DNA of 64,000 bases, taken from contig CBDFIW010000002.1 in NCBI GenBank assembly GCA_965248255.1, positions 1,116,001-1,180,000 of the forward strand, read 5' to 3'. The position numbers and the translations under genes were made by a program. The notes beneath the pieces are model-generated. The model had not been told where the DNA came from. It was given only the letters and a program-made list of their open reading frames with translations, and did no database searches. Positions 27,326-36,166 of the stretch are shown one piece after another. How positions within the stretch are numbered: the first letter of the stretch is position 1; each line of letters begins with the position of its first letter. The stretch is from JAKZVK01 sp965248255 (GTDB lineage: Bacteria > Acidobacteriota > Terriglobia > Bryobacterales > UBA6623).

Positions 27326-28750
27326 TTAGCGACTTTGCGAGAAACTCGCATGCCGCTGTGTCACTGGCACCTCCGGCCGGATCGCCAGCCAGCACAACGA
27401 ACCCACGACGTGGACTGCGGCAAACACGTAAATGACTTGGTTCCAATCGCCGCCAGTCCGCTCAATGTCTCCAATCAAGTACCCGAGCGCCGCCGCCATC
27501 GCGAACGCACCCCCCGTGCTCGCCATGTTGTTCACGCCGATCACGACGGGAGTCTGGTCTCCGGCCACGTCCATCGTAATCGCCCACGTCGACGAGTACG
27601 CCAGTCCGGACAAGAAGGCGGCGCCGGCGATGACCGCCACGAGTTGACTGGGCGTGGACGCCCCGGTCGCGAACAGGCTGCACAACCCGCACAGGGCTAG
27701 CGCTACTGTAGCGACGCCACAGCGGCTCATTCGCTTCGAGTGAGTCCGCTTCAGCAACCAATCTACGATCAAACCGCCGGTCATCGTACCTACGATCGTC
27801 GCTAGCAGCGGCGACATGTTCATAAGGCCGGAGTCCTGCCTAGACACGCCGTACCCTTTCTCGAGAAAGGCGGGGAACCAACTAACGAACAGGCCATAGC
27901 CGGCTGATCGAAAAAAAGACTGGCCGCAGATGGCCCACATGTTGGGCGACGTCGCGATGGCCAGGGCGACATCGGCCGTGAGCCAGCGTGACCTCTTCTT
28001 TCCGTCATCGCCGACAGATTCGTTGCCGGCGCTGCCAGGCTCCTTGTCGGCGTTGCCGGGGTCGGCGTTGTCGTCCCTGCCGGCCGCGATCAGGGCACAC
28101 TCCTGCGAGTTCACCCATGGATGTTCAGCGGGCTTCGTCCGCGCAAAAACGAAATACCCGAGAGCCCACACGATTCCAACGAGCGAGAAGACGTAGTACA
28201 CCGTGCGCCAATGAAAATGCTCGAGCAGGACGGCCGTGAGGCCCATCGTGATCACCGCGCCAATCGACATGGCTGCACCGATCGTTGCGCCGGCGAAACC
28301 CCTTCGACTGACCGGGATCCAATCGTGGAGAACCTTGGCCGTATTCGGAACGAGGCCTGCCTGCGCGGCGCCGTAAACCGCCCGCGAGAGCATCATTGGG
28401 ATGTAACCAGAGACCGAACCGGTCCAAGCGGCAAGCATCGACCACAGCACGCTCAGCGACGGAAGAGACAGCCGCGTTCCCAGCCGGTTGCCGAGCGCCC
28501 CGCTTGGCACCTGAAAAGCGAAGTAACCGAAGTTGAAGACGGCCAGAATCCAGCCCATCTGCTCCGTGGTGAACTGGAGGTCCCCCTGAATGGTGGTGTT
28601 GGCGACGACAATGCAGTGGCGCGTCAGGTAGGCCGTCGATGCCGCTAGAGCCACGCTGGCCAGGATGAAATAGCGGACGGACGTGGGGCGGCCCGCCGGC
28701 GCAGCAGCCGTGCCAACCGAAGGCTCCGCCCTTGTCAGGTCATTCGCCAT
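27326..28750 (-). CDS. MFS transporter, anion:cation symporter type
   Basis: A 474-residue inner-membrane transporter with twelve predicted helices. YLTRHCIVVANTTIQGDLQF and MGWILAVFNFGYFAFQVPSG match the ACS family, whose members carry hexuronates, glucarate, phthalate and similar organic anions. The central cytoplasmic loop (about 225-255) is long and charged (GNADKEPGSAGNESVGDD). It lies 51 bp downstream of an SDR dehydrogenase on the same strand, which suggests an uptake-plus-oxidation operon for a sugar acid or hydroxy acid. The exact substrate cannot be read from sequence. Confidence 0.85.
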   Translation of the reverse strand: MANDLTRAEPSVGTAAAPAGRPTSVRYFILASVALAASTAYLTRHCIVVANTTIQGDLQFTTEQMGWILAVFNFGYFAFQVPSGALGNRLGTRLSLPSLSVLWSMLAAWTGSVSGYIPMMLSRAVYGAAQAGLVPNTAKVLHDWIPVSRRGFAGATIGAAMSIGAVITMGLTAVLLEHFHWRTVYYVFSLVGIVWALGYFVFARTKPAEHPWVNSQECALIAAGRDDNADPGNADKEPGSAGNESVGDDGKKRSRWLTADVALAIATSPNMWAICGQSFFRSAGYGLFVSWFPAFLEKGYGVSRQDSGLMNMSPLLATIVGTMTGGLIVDWLLKRTHSKRMSRCGVATVALALCGLCSLFATGASTPSQLVAVIAGAAFLSGLAYSSTWAITMDVAGDQTPVVIGVNNMASTGGAFAMAAALGYLIGDIERTGGDWNQVIYVFAAVHVVGSLCWLAIRPEVPVTQRHASFSQSR

Positions 28751-28801
28751 CGGTAGACATTTCGGACACCGTAGTTGTCAGCCACCAAACAACGCGGGGC
28801 G

Positions 28802-29575
28802 CTACGGCATGGACAAACCGCCGTTAATCTCGATTACCTGGCCCGTGATGTAGCTCCCCTCGTCGCTTGCGAGGAGCAGGACAGGCCCGACACAATCCTC
28901 CGGCAAGCCGTCGCGGCGCAGCGGGATCAGCTCGTCAGTTAGCTTGCGGTAGACCTCCGGCGGGGTCCACCGCTCCTGTATCCGGGTGCGGATGACACCC
29001 GGTGCAATGGCATTGACCGTGATCCGGCGCCCGGCGAGTTCCTTGGCCCATTGGCGCACCATATTGTTCACCGCAGCCTTGGGCGCCGCGTAGCTGAGGT
29101 TGTTGCCTCCTCCTGTGCGGGCGTTGATCGACGAGTTTACGACGACCCTGCCAGTGCCCTCTTCCAACACCGGGATGGCATGTTTCACACACATGAAGAC
29201 CGAGCTACAGTTAACGGCCAACCCGTGGTTCCATTGATCCGTGGTCAGCTCCGTGGTCGGACCCATCACCGTCGGCCCACCGGCGTTTGCCACGAGGATA
29301 TCGAGACGGCCGAATCGGTCCGTCGTGCCGGAGATCAAACCCTGGATCGCGGCCTCGCTGGTCACGTCAGCCTGAGTTGCGATCGCCGTTCCGCCCTGCT
29401 CGTTGATCTCAGCGACCAGCTCTCCCGCGGCCTGCTCGCTCGTGTGGTAGCCGACGACGACCGACGCGCCGCAGCGGGCCAACCCTAGAGAAATCGCCCG
29501 GCCGATGCCGGTGGCGCCTCCGGTCACGATCGCGCTACGGCCCGTGAGATCGACTTGCATGGGTTTGGTAGGCAT
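28802..29575 (-). CDS. SDR-family dehydrogenase (FabG-like)
   Basis: A 257-residue classical short-chain dehydrogenase/reductase. The cofactor motif TGGATGIG is near residue 18, NAGG marks the nucleotide fold, and the catalytic Ser and Tyr-x3-Lys are in NSSINARTGGGNNLSYAAPK. The end, GSYITGQVIEINGGLSMP, is typical. The substrate is unknown. Being first in an operon with an ACS-type transporter, it may oxidise an imported sugar or hydroxy acid. A FabG role in lipid synthesis is less likely given the neighbours. It is divergent from the symporter gene, sharing a ~230-bp promoter region (29576-29804). Confidence 0.88.
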   Translation of the reverse strand: MPTKPMQVDLTGRSAIVTGGATGIGRAISLGLARCGASVVVGYHTSEQAAGELVAEINEQGGTAIATQADVTSEAAIQGLISGTTDRFGRLDILVANAGGPTVMGPTTELTTDQWNHGLAVNCSSVFMCVKHAIPVLEEGTGRVVVNSSINARTGGGNNLSYAAPKAAVNNMVRQWAKELAGRRITVNAIAPGVIRTRIQERWTPPEVYRKLTDELIPLRRDGLPEDCVGPVLLLASDEGSYITGQVIEINGGLSMP

Positions 29576-29804
29576 GGCTCGTTAGTGGAACCGTCCAGTG
29601 TACTACGCGCTTGGCGGGTGTGTGCGCTCACCCGGGGCTCGGTTTGTTGCGGCCCGCAGGTCCGCTTTCGAGTATCGCGACTCTGCTACCATCGCTTCTC
29701 CGCCGACCTCGGGGCGGAATCAAGCGACGGTCGTGGCCGTCAAGGAACGATCCTTGCCGGGCAGCAGTGATTGCCCGCGAAGCACGAGGGTTCTCACAGG
29801 CATC

Positions 29805-31286
29805 ATGACCTCAGACAAGGCCCAAGTCGGGCTTGCCTTCGGCCTCTACCTGGGCATCACGTTCCTGTTCGCATACCTCGCACACCGCCGAGCCAAGAAG
29901 GGGCGCTTCCTCGAAGATTTCTTCGTTGCAGGCCGTGAGATCGGACCCTGGGTGCTGGCGCTTACCTGGATCGCCACATCAGCCAGCGGCGGGACGTTCA
30001 TCGGCGCGCCCTCGTTCGCGCATCGCTACGGATGGGTCCTGCTGCTCTGGATCGCTTCTCTGATGGTGGTCGCGACCGTCGGCATGGGGGTGCTCGGCAA
30101 ACGGGTTGCAGAGATAGGGAGGAGGACCGGCGCCCTGACCTTTTCCGACCTTTTGCGTGACCGCTTCGAGAGCAATACCATCGGCACCGTCTCTGGAATC
30201 GCCATCATCATTCTCTACACCGCCTACATGGTGGCCCAGTATATCGCGGGCGCTCGCCTGGTGGAGGCAGTGGCGGGTATCCCCTGCGTTTGGGGAGCGT
30301 TGGGCTTCGCCGTCACCGTCAGTCTCTACACGGCGTACGGCGGATTTCGAGCGGTTGCATGGACCGACAGCTTTCAGGCGTTGGTCATGCTGGCAGGTGT
30401 GCTGGTCACGGTGTTTTTCGCCGTTCGACAGGCGGGCGGCTTTCCTGCTGTGTTTGACAATCTGGTCGAGCAATCACCCGACTTGGTGGGGGCGCCGGGA
30501 CCAGAGCAGTTCTTGCCGTTGCCGGCGGCGATCTCTTTCTTTCTCATTTGGCCGTTGGCGAACCTGGCCCAGCCCTCTCTGATGACCCGTTTTCTGGCCT
30601 CCAAGGACACCCGGACCTTGAAAAAAGCCTCGTTTCTTATTGGTCTCTACATCCTGCTGCTGTATCCCGCTATCATGACCCTCGGAGTCGTCAGCCGAGT
30701 GTTGGTACCCGACCTCGAAGCTCCGGACCACGCGATTCCCGCAGTCATTCTGGCCACCGTCCCGCCACTGCTCGCCGGACTGGTGCTGGCATCTCCGCTG
30801 GCGGCCATCATGTCGACGATTAGCTCGTTCTTGCTCGTTTCAAGCAGTGCGATCGTGCGCGATCTGTATCAGCGCAACGTGAAGCATGAGATCTCGGAAC
30901 GTAGCGCCCGCTGGCTGACTCACGTATCGACTTTTGTCCTAGCGGCGGTCGCCTTGGGTTTCGCGCTGCGCCCGCCGGAGTACCTGCAATACATCGTGGT
31001 GTTCTCGGGCACCGGGTTGGCAGCCACTTTCCTGTGGCCCACTTTGCTCGGGATCTACTGGCCCAGGATGAACAAGGCCGGTTGCCTGGCGGGCATGCTG
31101 ACGGGCTTTCTCTCCTTCCTGGCTCAGTATGCGGCTTTCGGAACCCGCAGTCTCGGCGGATTCGATCCGTTCATCTGGGCCGTGCTGGTGTCACTTGTGG
31201 TGTCCGTGGGAGTTACTTGGATGGCCGCACCACCCTCCAAAGGAGTCCAGCGACTGTACTTCGGTGACGAGTCACGTCCTCCCTAG
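29805..31286 (+). CDS. Sodium:solute symporter family protein
   Basis: A 493-residue inner-membrane permease of the SSS/SLC5 family with about thirteen helices. VAGREIGPWVLALTWIATSA and SGGTFIGAPSFAHRYGW correspond to the first sodium-site helices. YTAYGGFRAVAWTDSFQALV is the signature segment, and NLAQPSLMTRFLASKD follows. It resembles PanF/PutP-type carriers, so pantothenate, proline or another organic acid are candidates. I chose ATG 29805 because the first helix follows it; upstream sequence in the same frame lacks conserved features. Confidence 0.87.
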   Translation: MTSDKAQVGLAFGLYLGITFLFAYLAHRRAKKGRFLEDFFVAGREIGPWVLALTWIATSASGGTFIGAPSFAHRYGWVLLLWIASLMVVATVGMGVLGKRVAEIGRRTGALTFSDLLRDRFESNTIGTVSGIAIIILYTAYMVAQYIAGARLVEAVAGIPCVWGALGFAVTVSLYTAYGGFRAVAWTDSFQALVMLAGVLVTVFFAVRQAGGFPAVFDNLVEQSPDLVGAPGPEQFLPLPAAISFFLIWPLANLAQPSLMTRFLASKDTRTLKKASFLIGLYILLLYPAIMTLGVVSRVLVPDLEAPDHAIPAVILATVPPLLAGLVLASPLAAIMSTISSFLLVSSSAIVRDLYQRNVKHEISERSARWLTHVSTFVLAAVALGFALRPPEYLQYIVVFSGTGLAATFLWPTLLGIYWPRMNKAGCLAGMLTGFLSFLAQYAAFGTRSLGGFDPFIWAVLVSLVVSVGVTWMAAPPSKGVQRLYFGDESRPP

Positions 31287-31320
31287 CTTGAAAGATATAA
31301 GGGCTCGGCATGTTTATCCC

Positions 31321-31346
31321 CGGGCACCCTATGATGTGCCCTACAT
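31321..31346. repeat. Degraded family-1 palindromic repeat
   Basis: CGGGCACCCTATGATGTGCC followed by CTACAT matches the family-1 unit with several changes inside the palindrome. It lies 34 bp after the symporter stop. Confidence 0.5.
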
Positions 31347-31416
31347 TCGCCTAGAACGCGCTTCGCTCCGACGTTCTCCTCCTCTCGCCACGACCCTCAT
31401 GTAGAATGGCTTTCAC

Positions 31417-33588
31417 ATGAAGAAACGGATCGTTCTTGTCGCGGCACTTCTCGGTACGTCCCTCGCTTGGGGCCAGACGGACGCTAAGCCCATCCGCGGC
31501 TTTTCGAAGGCTGCCGCTTCCAGGCACCGTGCGCTGGAGGAGAAACTCCTCAAGACGCCCCGCGCCGAGCTGGTCCGCGAGTACATCCGCGTGATGTCGG
31601 AAGAACCCCACCACACTGGTAGCCAGGCGAGCGTCGACGTCGCGAAGTACGTTCTCGGCAAGTTCAAGGAGTGGGGTCTCGACGCCGAACTCGAAGAGTT
31701 CGAAGGTCTGATGCCGACCCCGCGCGAGCGCTATCTGGAGCTGCTCGAGCCCGAGAAGTACGTCCCGACCTTACAAGAGCCGGCGATCGCCGAGGACAAG
31801 GACTCTTCCGACCCGGGGCAGCTACCCAGCTACAACGCCTACTCACCCGATGGTGACGTGACGGCCCAAATCGTCTACGTCAACTACGGCATGCCGGCCG
31901 ATTACGAAAAACTGGAGGAGCTGGGTGTCGAGGTCGAGGGCAAGATCGTCCTGGCGCGTTACCTGGGTGGCTGGCGCGGCATCAAGCCCAAGGTGGCTGC
32001 TGAACACGGGGCGATCGGCTGCCTGATCTTCTCCGACCCCAGGGACGACGGCTACTTCAAGAATGATCCCTACCCGAAAGGCCCAACCCGGCCGAAGTTC
32101 GGCGTGCAGCGCGGCAGCACCATGGACATGCCCATCCACCCCGGCGACCCGCTGACACCGGGCTGGGGCTCGGTGCCCGGAGGCCGCCGCTTGGAGATCG
32201 CCGAAGCGAAGACGCTACCGAAGATCCCCGTCTTTCCGATCTCGTGGGGCGACACGTTGCCAATCTTGCGAAACCTAGGCGGTCCGGTCGCCCCCGAAGC
32301 TTGGCGTGGCGCGCTACCGCTGACGTATCACATGGGGCCGGGGCCGGCGAAGGTCCGGCTCAAGCTCAAGTTTGATTGGACGGTTCCCACCGGCTACAAC
32401 GTCATCGCCCGCATCCGGGGCAGCGAGTTCCCCGACGAGTGGATCATCTATGGCAACCACCACGATGCCTGGGTCAACGGCGCCATGGACCCCGTCAGCG
32501 GCAACGCCGCTTTGATGGAAACCGCGCGCGCTCTCGGAGAGGCGGTCCAGCAGGGTTGGCAGCCCCGGCGCACCGTCATCTTCGCCAGTTGGGACGCCGA
32601 AGAATGGGGCTTGATCGGCTCGACCGAGTGGGCCGAGAAGCACGCCGACGAGCTGCGCGGGAAGACCGTCGTCTATTTCAACAGCGACAGCAACCGCCAG
32701 GGCATCTTGAGTTTTTCCGGCTCCCATACGCTCGAGCGTTTCTTGAACGACGCGGCGCGCGACCTGACCGATCCACGCACGGGCAAGAGCGCCTGGGAGG
32801 TCATGAAGGAAGACGCGCTCAAGAAGGCCGGCGACGACGACGAGAAGAAAAAGAAGATCGACAGTCGCCGCGACCTGCGTATCGGCGCGCTCGGCTCAGG
32901 GTCCGACTACACGGTCTTCCTCGACCACCTCGCGATCGCTTCGGTGAACACGGCGTTTCGCGCCCCGGTGTTCGGAGTCTATCACTCGATCTATGACTCG
33001 TTTGATTGGTACCGGCGCTTCGGTGATCCTGAGTTCATGTACGGGCGTACGTTGGCGCAGTTCCACGCGCTGGCGATCGCCCGCATGGCCGACGCGGATG
33101 TTTTGCCGTTCGAGTTCACGAACTTCGCCGACACGTTGAGCGTCTACTTGGATGAGTTGGACAAGTTGCTCAAGAACAAACAAAAGAAGAACCCAGCAGT
33201 TTCGCTCGATCTCGCGCCTTTACGGGAAGGTCAAGAGCAGATCGGGAAAGCGGCCGAGGCGTATGAAGAGGCTTTGGAGAAGGTCTTCTCAAACGGCGGC
33301 CCCAACGGCGACGTCGCGAAAGTCAATGCCGCTTTGCGGGAGGTCGAGCAGATGATGCGCCTCGAGGGAGGCCTGCCCGGTGAGCGCGAGTGGTACAAGC
33401 ATGCCCTCTACGCACCGGGGTTCTACACCGGCTATGGCGTCAAGACGATTCCCGGCGTGCGGGAGTCGATCGAGCAAGACGACTGGGAGACGGCGCGGAA
33501 GCAGGTGAAGGTGGTTCGGGGAATATTCGATGGCCTGGCGAATCAGATCCGGAGTGCCGAACGAGAGCTGATCGAGTTGATCCCGTAG
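31417..33588 (+). CDS. M28 zinc peptidase, glutamate carboxypeptidase II-like
   Basis: A 723-residue secreted peptidase resembling PSMA/GCPII. Signal peptide MKKRIVLVAALLGTSLAWGQ. A PA (protease-associated) domain spans ~130-300. The M28 core carries GNHHDAWVNGAMDPVSGNA (His and bridging Asp), SWDAEEWGLIGSTEW (catalytic Glu and metal Glu), YFNSDSN (metal Asp) and FGVYHSIYDS (metal His). A transferrin-receptor-like dimerisation domain lies at ~590-720. All five metal ligands and the general base are present. It probably trims peptides in the periplasm. Convergent with the ThDP enzyme gene; a long hairpin separates them. Confidence 0.9.
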   Translation: MKKRIVLVAALLGTSLAWGQTDAKPIRGFSKAAASRHRALEEKLLKTPRAELVREYIRVMSEEPHHTGSQASVDVAKYVLGKFKEWGLDAELEEFEGLMPTPRERYLELLEPEKYVPTLQEPAIAEDKDSSDPGQLPSYNAYSPDGDVTAQIVYVNYGMPADYEKLEELGVEVEGKIVLARYLGGWRGIKPKVAAEHGAIGCLIFSDPRDDGYFKNDPYPKGPTRPKFGVQRGSTMDMPIHPGDPLTPGWGSVPGGRRLEIAEAKTLPKIPVFPISWGDTLPILRNLGGPVAPEAWRGALPLTYHMGPGPAKVRLKLKFDWTVPTGYNVIARIRGSEFPDEWIIYGNHHDAWVNGAMDPVSGNAALMETARALGEAVQQGWQPRRTVIFASWDAEEWGLIGSTEWAEKHADELRGKTVVYFNSDSNRQGILSFSGSHTLERFLNDAARDLTDPRTGKSAWEVMKEDALKKAGDDDEKKKKIDSRRDLRIGALGSGSDYTVFLDHLAIASVNTAFRAPVFGVYHSIYDSFDWYRRFGDPEFMYGRTLAQFHALAIARMADADVLPFEFTNFADTLSVYLDELDKLLKNKQKKNPAVSLDLAPLREGQEQIGKAAEAYEEALEKVFSNGGPNGDVAKVNAALREVEQMMRLEGGLPGEREWYKHALYAPGFYTGYGVKTIPGVRESIEQDDWETARKQVKVVRGIFDGLANQIRSAERELIELIP

Positions 33589-33595
33589 GAAAGAA

Positions 33596-33681
33596 ACCGA
33601 GCCCCGAACACCAGTGAGGGGTGCGAACCCTTATCACCCACCGGAAGGTCAGAACCCATCACTGGCGTTCCGGGCTCGGTT
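33596..33681. terminator. Long hairpin between convergent genes
   Basis: The arms 33596-33617 and 33659-33681 pair over about 20 bp with two single-base bulges. They are ACCGAGCCC/GGGCTCGGT, GAAC/GTTC and CCAGTGA/TCACTGG, around a ~41-nt loop. It sits in the 121-bp gap between stop codons that face each other, so it could terminate transcription from both sides. No T-run follows, so the mechanism is uncertain. Confidence 0.55.
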
Positions 33682-33709
33682 CCAGTAACGCACGGTTGCG
33701 TGACGCCGG

Positions 33710-35350
33710 CTACTTAGGCGTCGCCATGTCGGGCTCTTCGCACGTGATGAACTCGAGCACCGCAGGTTTGCCTTCGCGCGTTTGGGCGATGCCGCGTTCG
33801 ATCGCGGGAAGCACACCCTCGGGCCGCTCGACTCGTTCGGAGTACGCACCCAGCCCGCGGGCCACCTCGCTGTAATTGCCGGTCAGATACTTGGTCCCAT
33901 AGCGCTCGACCGTCTTGGGGATGTGCGTCTCGTAGTTCCCCATCGCCGAGTTGTTGAGCAGCAGCGTCAGGACTGGGACCTTCTCGCGCACCGCCGTCTC
34001 GACATCCATGCCCACCATGCCGAACGCAGCGTCCCCCATGAAATTGGCGACGAGCTTATCGGGGGCGGCCAGCTTGGCTCCCATGGCCGCACCGAGCGAG
34101 AAGCCGAGTTGAGTCGAGTGTCCCCAGCCGAGGTAGCCGCGCGGGTTGACTGACTCGTAGATCGGTACGAGCTGGTCGCGGGGATTACCCGAATCGTGCG
34201 TCACGATCGTCTCGGCCGGGTCTATCGTCTTCATGAAATCACCCATCACGCGGTAGGGGTTGATGGGCGTTTGGTCCGAAGTGAGCTTGGGCGCCCAGCG
34301 CGCGTTCCACTGCTGGCGCAACCCTCGCAGGTGCTCTTCAACCTGGTCCCTTCTCGGCCGGCCCGATCCGCGGGTCTGCGAACGGATCTCTGCAATCATC
34401 TGTTGCAGCACGAGCTTGGCATCGCCCAGGATCGGTACGTCGGCGACGTAGTCTTTGTTCAAGTCGCGCGAATCGTTGGTGGAGTGGACGATCGTTTGTT
34501 GACCCGCGGGGATGGCCGGCGCGAAGAGCGTCCGCGTCAGGCTGGCGCCGATGCCAAACAAGGCGTCGCTGTGAGCGAGAGCGTCCTCGACCATGGAGGT
34601 CCGGCTGTAAGACCCGGCGCCGAGGGCAAGCGCGTGGCGCTCGTTGAAGGCGCTCTTGCCGAGGAGCGTCGTCATGACCGGCGCGGCCAGCAGCTCCGCG
34701 ACCTGGGTGAGCTCGTCCGAGGCCTGCGCGTAGAGCACGCCCTGCCCGGCCCAGATCATCGGCCGCTCGGCCGCGAGCAGTACCTTGACGGCCTCGCGAA
34801 CGGCGCTCGGGTCGGCCCCGGTTCGCACGGGCCGCACCGGCCGGTAGTCGAGCGTCCCGTTGAACTCTTCTTTGGCGACGTCCACCGGCACTTCGAGCAT
34901 GACCGGGTTGGGCCGTCCCGTACGCAGGGCCGTGAAGGCCCGCCGCATCCGTTGAGGTATTGCGTCCGCCGATGGGATCATGTCCGCCCACTTTGTGACG
35001 TCGGAGTAGCTCTTCAGCGCATCAAAGTTCGGCGGCACGCCGGCCAGGTTCCGCCCGGGGTGGCCTGGCAGGAACAGCACCGGGCTGGAATCCGTATGGG
35101 CATGAGCAATGCCGGCGAAGGCGTTTTCGACCCCGGCGCTCTGCTGCACGGTAATAACCCCGATCCGGTCGCCGCAAGTCGTTCTCGAAAAACCGTCCGC
35201 CATGTTTTCCGCGACCCGTTCCTGACGCGCAACGATGGGGCGGATACCCTCCTCGGTCAGCGCCTCCAGGATGGGCGTAAGCGGGAAACAGAAAACGTGC
35301 TCGACTCCCTCGAGCTTCAAGATTTGTGCGATCATCTGGCTGCCGGTCAT
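33710..35350 (-). CDS. Thiamine-diphosphate-dependent enzyme (acetolactate synthase-like)
   Basis: A 546-residue three-domain ThDP enzyme. The N-terminal pyrimidine-binding domain has the activating Glu in IVARQERVAENMADGFSR. The middle domain is AERPMIWAGQGVLYAQAS. The C-terminal pyrophosphate domain has the GDG-NN-type motif in MGDAAFGMVGMDVETAV through LLLNNSAMGN. The family includes acetolactate synthase, benzoylformate and oxalyl-CoA decarboxylases and sulfoacetaldehyde acetyltransferase; I cannot choose among them. No small regulatory subunit or ketol-acid reductoisomerase gene is nearby, which argues against branched-chain amino acid synthesis. ATG 35350 begins the conserved domain (MTGSQMIAQILKLEGVEH). 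Confidence 0.85.
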   Translation of the reverse strand: MTGSQMIAQILKLEGVEHVFCFPLTPILEALTEEGIRPIVARQERVAENMADGFSRTTCGDRIGVITVQQSAGVENAFAGIAHAHTDSSPVLFLPGHPGRNLAGVPPNFDALKSYSDVTKWADMIPSADAIPQRMRRAFTALRTGRPNPVMLEVPVDVAKEEFNGTLDYRPVRPVRTGADPSAVREAVKVLLAAERPMIWAGQGVLYAQASDELTQVAELLAAPVMTTLLGKSAFNERHALALGAGSYSRTSMVEDALAHSDALFGIGASLTRTLFAPAIPAGQQTIVHSTNDSRDLNKDYVADVPILGDAKLVLQQMIAEIRSQTRGSGRPRRDQVEEHLRGLRQQWNARWAPKLTSDQTPINPYRVMGDFMKTIDPAETIVTHDSGNPRDQLVPIYESVNPRGYLGWGHSTQLGFSLGAAMGAKLAAPDKLVANFMGDAAFGMVGMDVETAVREKVPVLTLLLNNSAMGNYETHIPKTVERYGTKYLTGNYSEVARGLGAYSERVERPEGVLPAIERGIAQTREGKPAVLEFITCEEPDMATPK

Positions 35351-35539
35351 GACGTAGTCCCTATATCTGCGACGCGATCGAATCACCCGCGCCCCCGCGG
35401 TGACCCACTATACCTTAAGTGACGGAAGACCTCATCTGAGCACACACGCCGCGTGAAAGCTCCATTCAAAGCACCGGGCCTAAGCTGGGCGTTGTCTCTG
35501 TGCGGCACCGTGATTGTCCCGACACCCGTGCCATACTGA

Positions 35540-36115
35540 ATGGCAGAAGTGATCACCGTCACGGCAGCCGACCGGCACGTGGAACAGATCTTTGATGTCC
35601 TGAGGCGCATGACCAAGGCGTTTCATGCTGGCGGCGTCCCTTACCGCGTGGTGGGCGGTCTTGCCGTTTTCCTGCACGTGGACCAGAAGGATCCCCTGAA
35701 GGCTCGGTTCACGCGCGATGTGGATGTCGCCGTGGCTCGATCCGACCTCGAAGTAGTCAAGAAAGCTGCCGAGACGGAAGGCTTTAGCTTTCGGCACGTT
35801 GCTGGAATCGACATGCTGGTCGACGCAGAGAAGCCGAGGGTGCGAAGCGCGATCCACTTGGTGTTCGTGGGGGAAAAGGTCCGTCCCGAACACGTCGAGG
35901 CCGCGCCCGATTTCTCTGAACCCGTAAACAGCATCGAAGGCACGCTCGTCGCGCCCGTTGCCGACCTCGTCCGGATGAAGCTAACTAGCTTTCGCCTACG
36001 GGACCAGGTCCACATCCAAGACATGGATTCGGTCGAGTTGATCACGCCGGAAATCGAAAACGCATTGTCGGAGACCCTGCTACGACGGCTTGATCAAGTC
36101 CGCAGGTCGGAATAG
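35540..36115 (+). CDS. Nucleotidyltransferase-fold protein (AbiEii/DUF6036-like)
   Basis: A 191-residue soluble protein. VPYRVVGGLAVFLHV followed by RFTRDVDVAVARSDLE is the hG[GS]-x9-13-Dh[DE]h signature of the Pol-beta-like nucleotidyltransferase superfamily, as in AbiEii/MNT-type proteins. Later blocks (VAPVADLVRMKLTSFRLRDQVHIQDM) match the helical C-terminal part of that group. Many relatives are toxins paired with a small antitoxin, but no partner gene is visible; the flanking genes are a ThDP enzyme and xylulokinase. The role is therefore open. Confidence 0.65.
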   Translation: MAEVITVTAADRHVEQIFDVLRRMTKAFHAGGVPYRVVGGLAVFLHVDQKDPLKARFTRDVDVAVARSDLEVVKKAAETEGFSFRHVAGIDMLVDAEKPRVRSAIHLVFVGEKVRPEHVEAAPDFSEPVNSIEGTLVAPVADLVRMKLTSFRLRDQVHIQDMDSVELITPEIENALSETLLRRLDQVRRSE

Positions 36116-36166
36116 ACGCGACGTCGGTCCGCCTCTCTCTCGTCACTCTCACACTCGGGACCCGAA

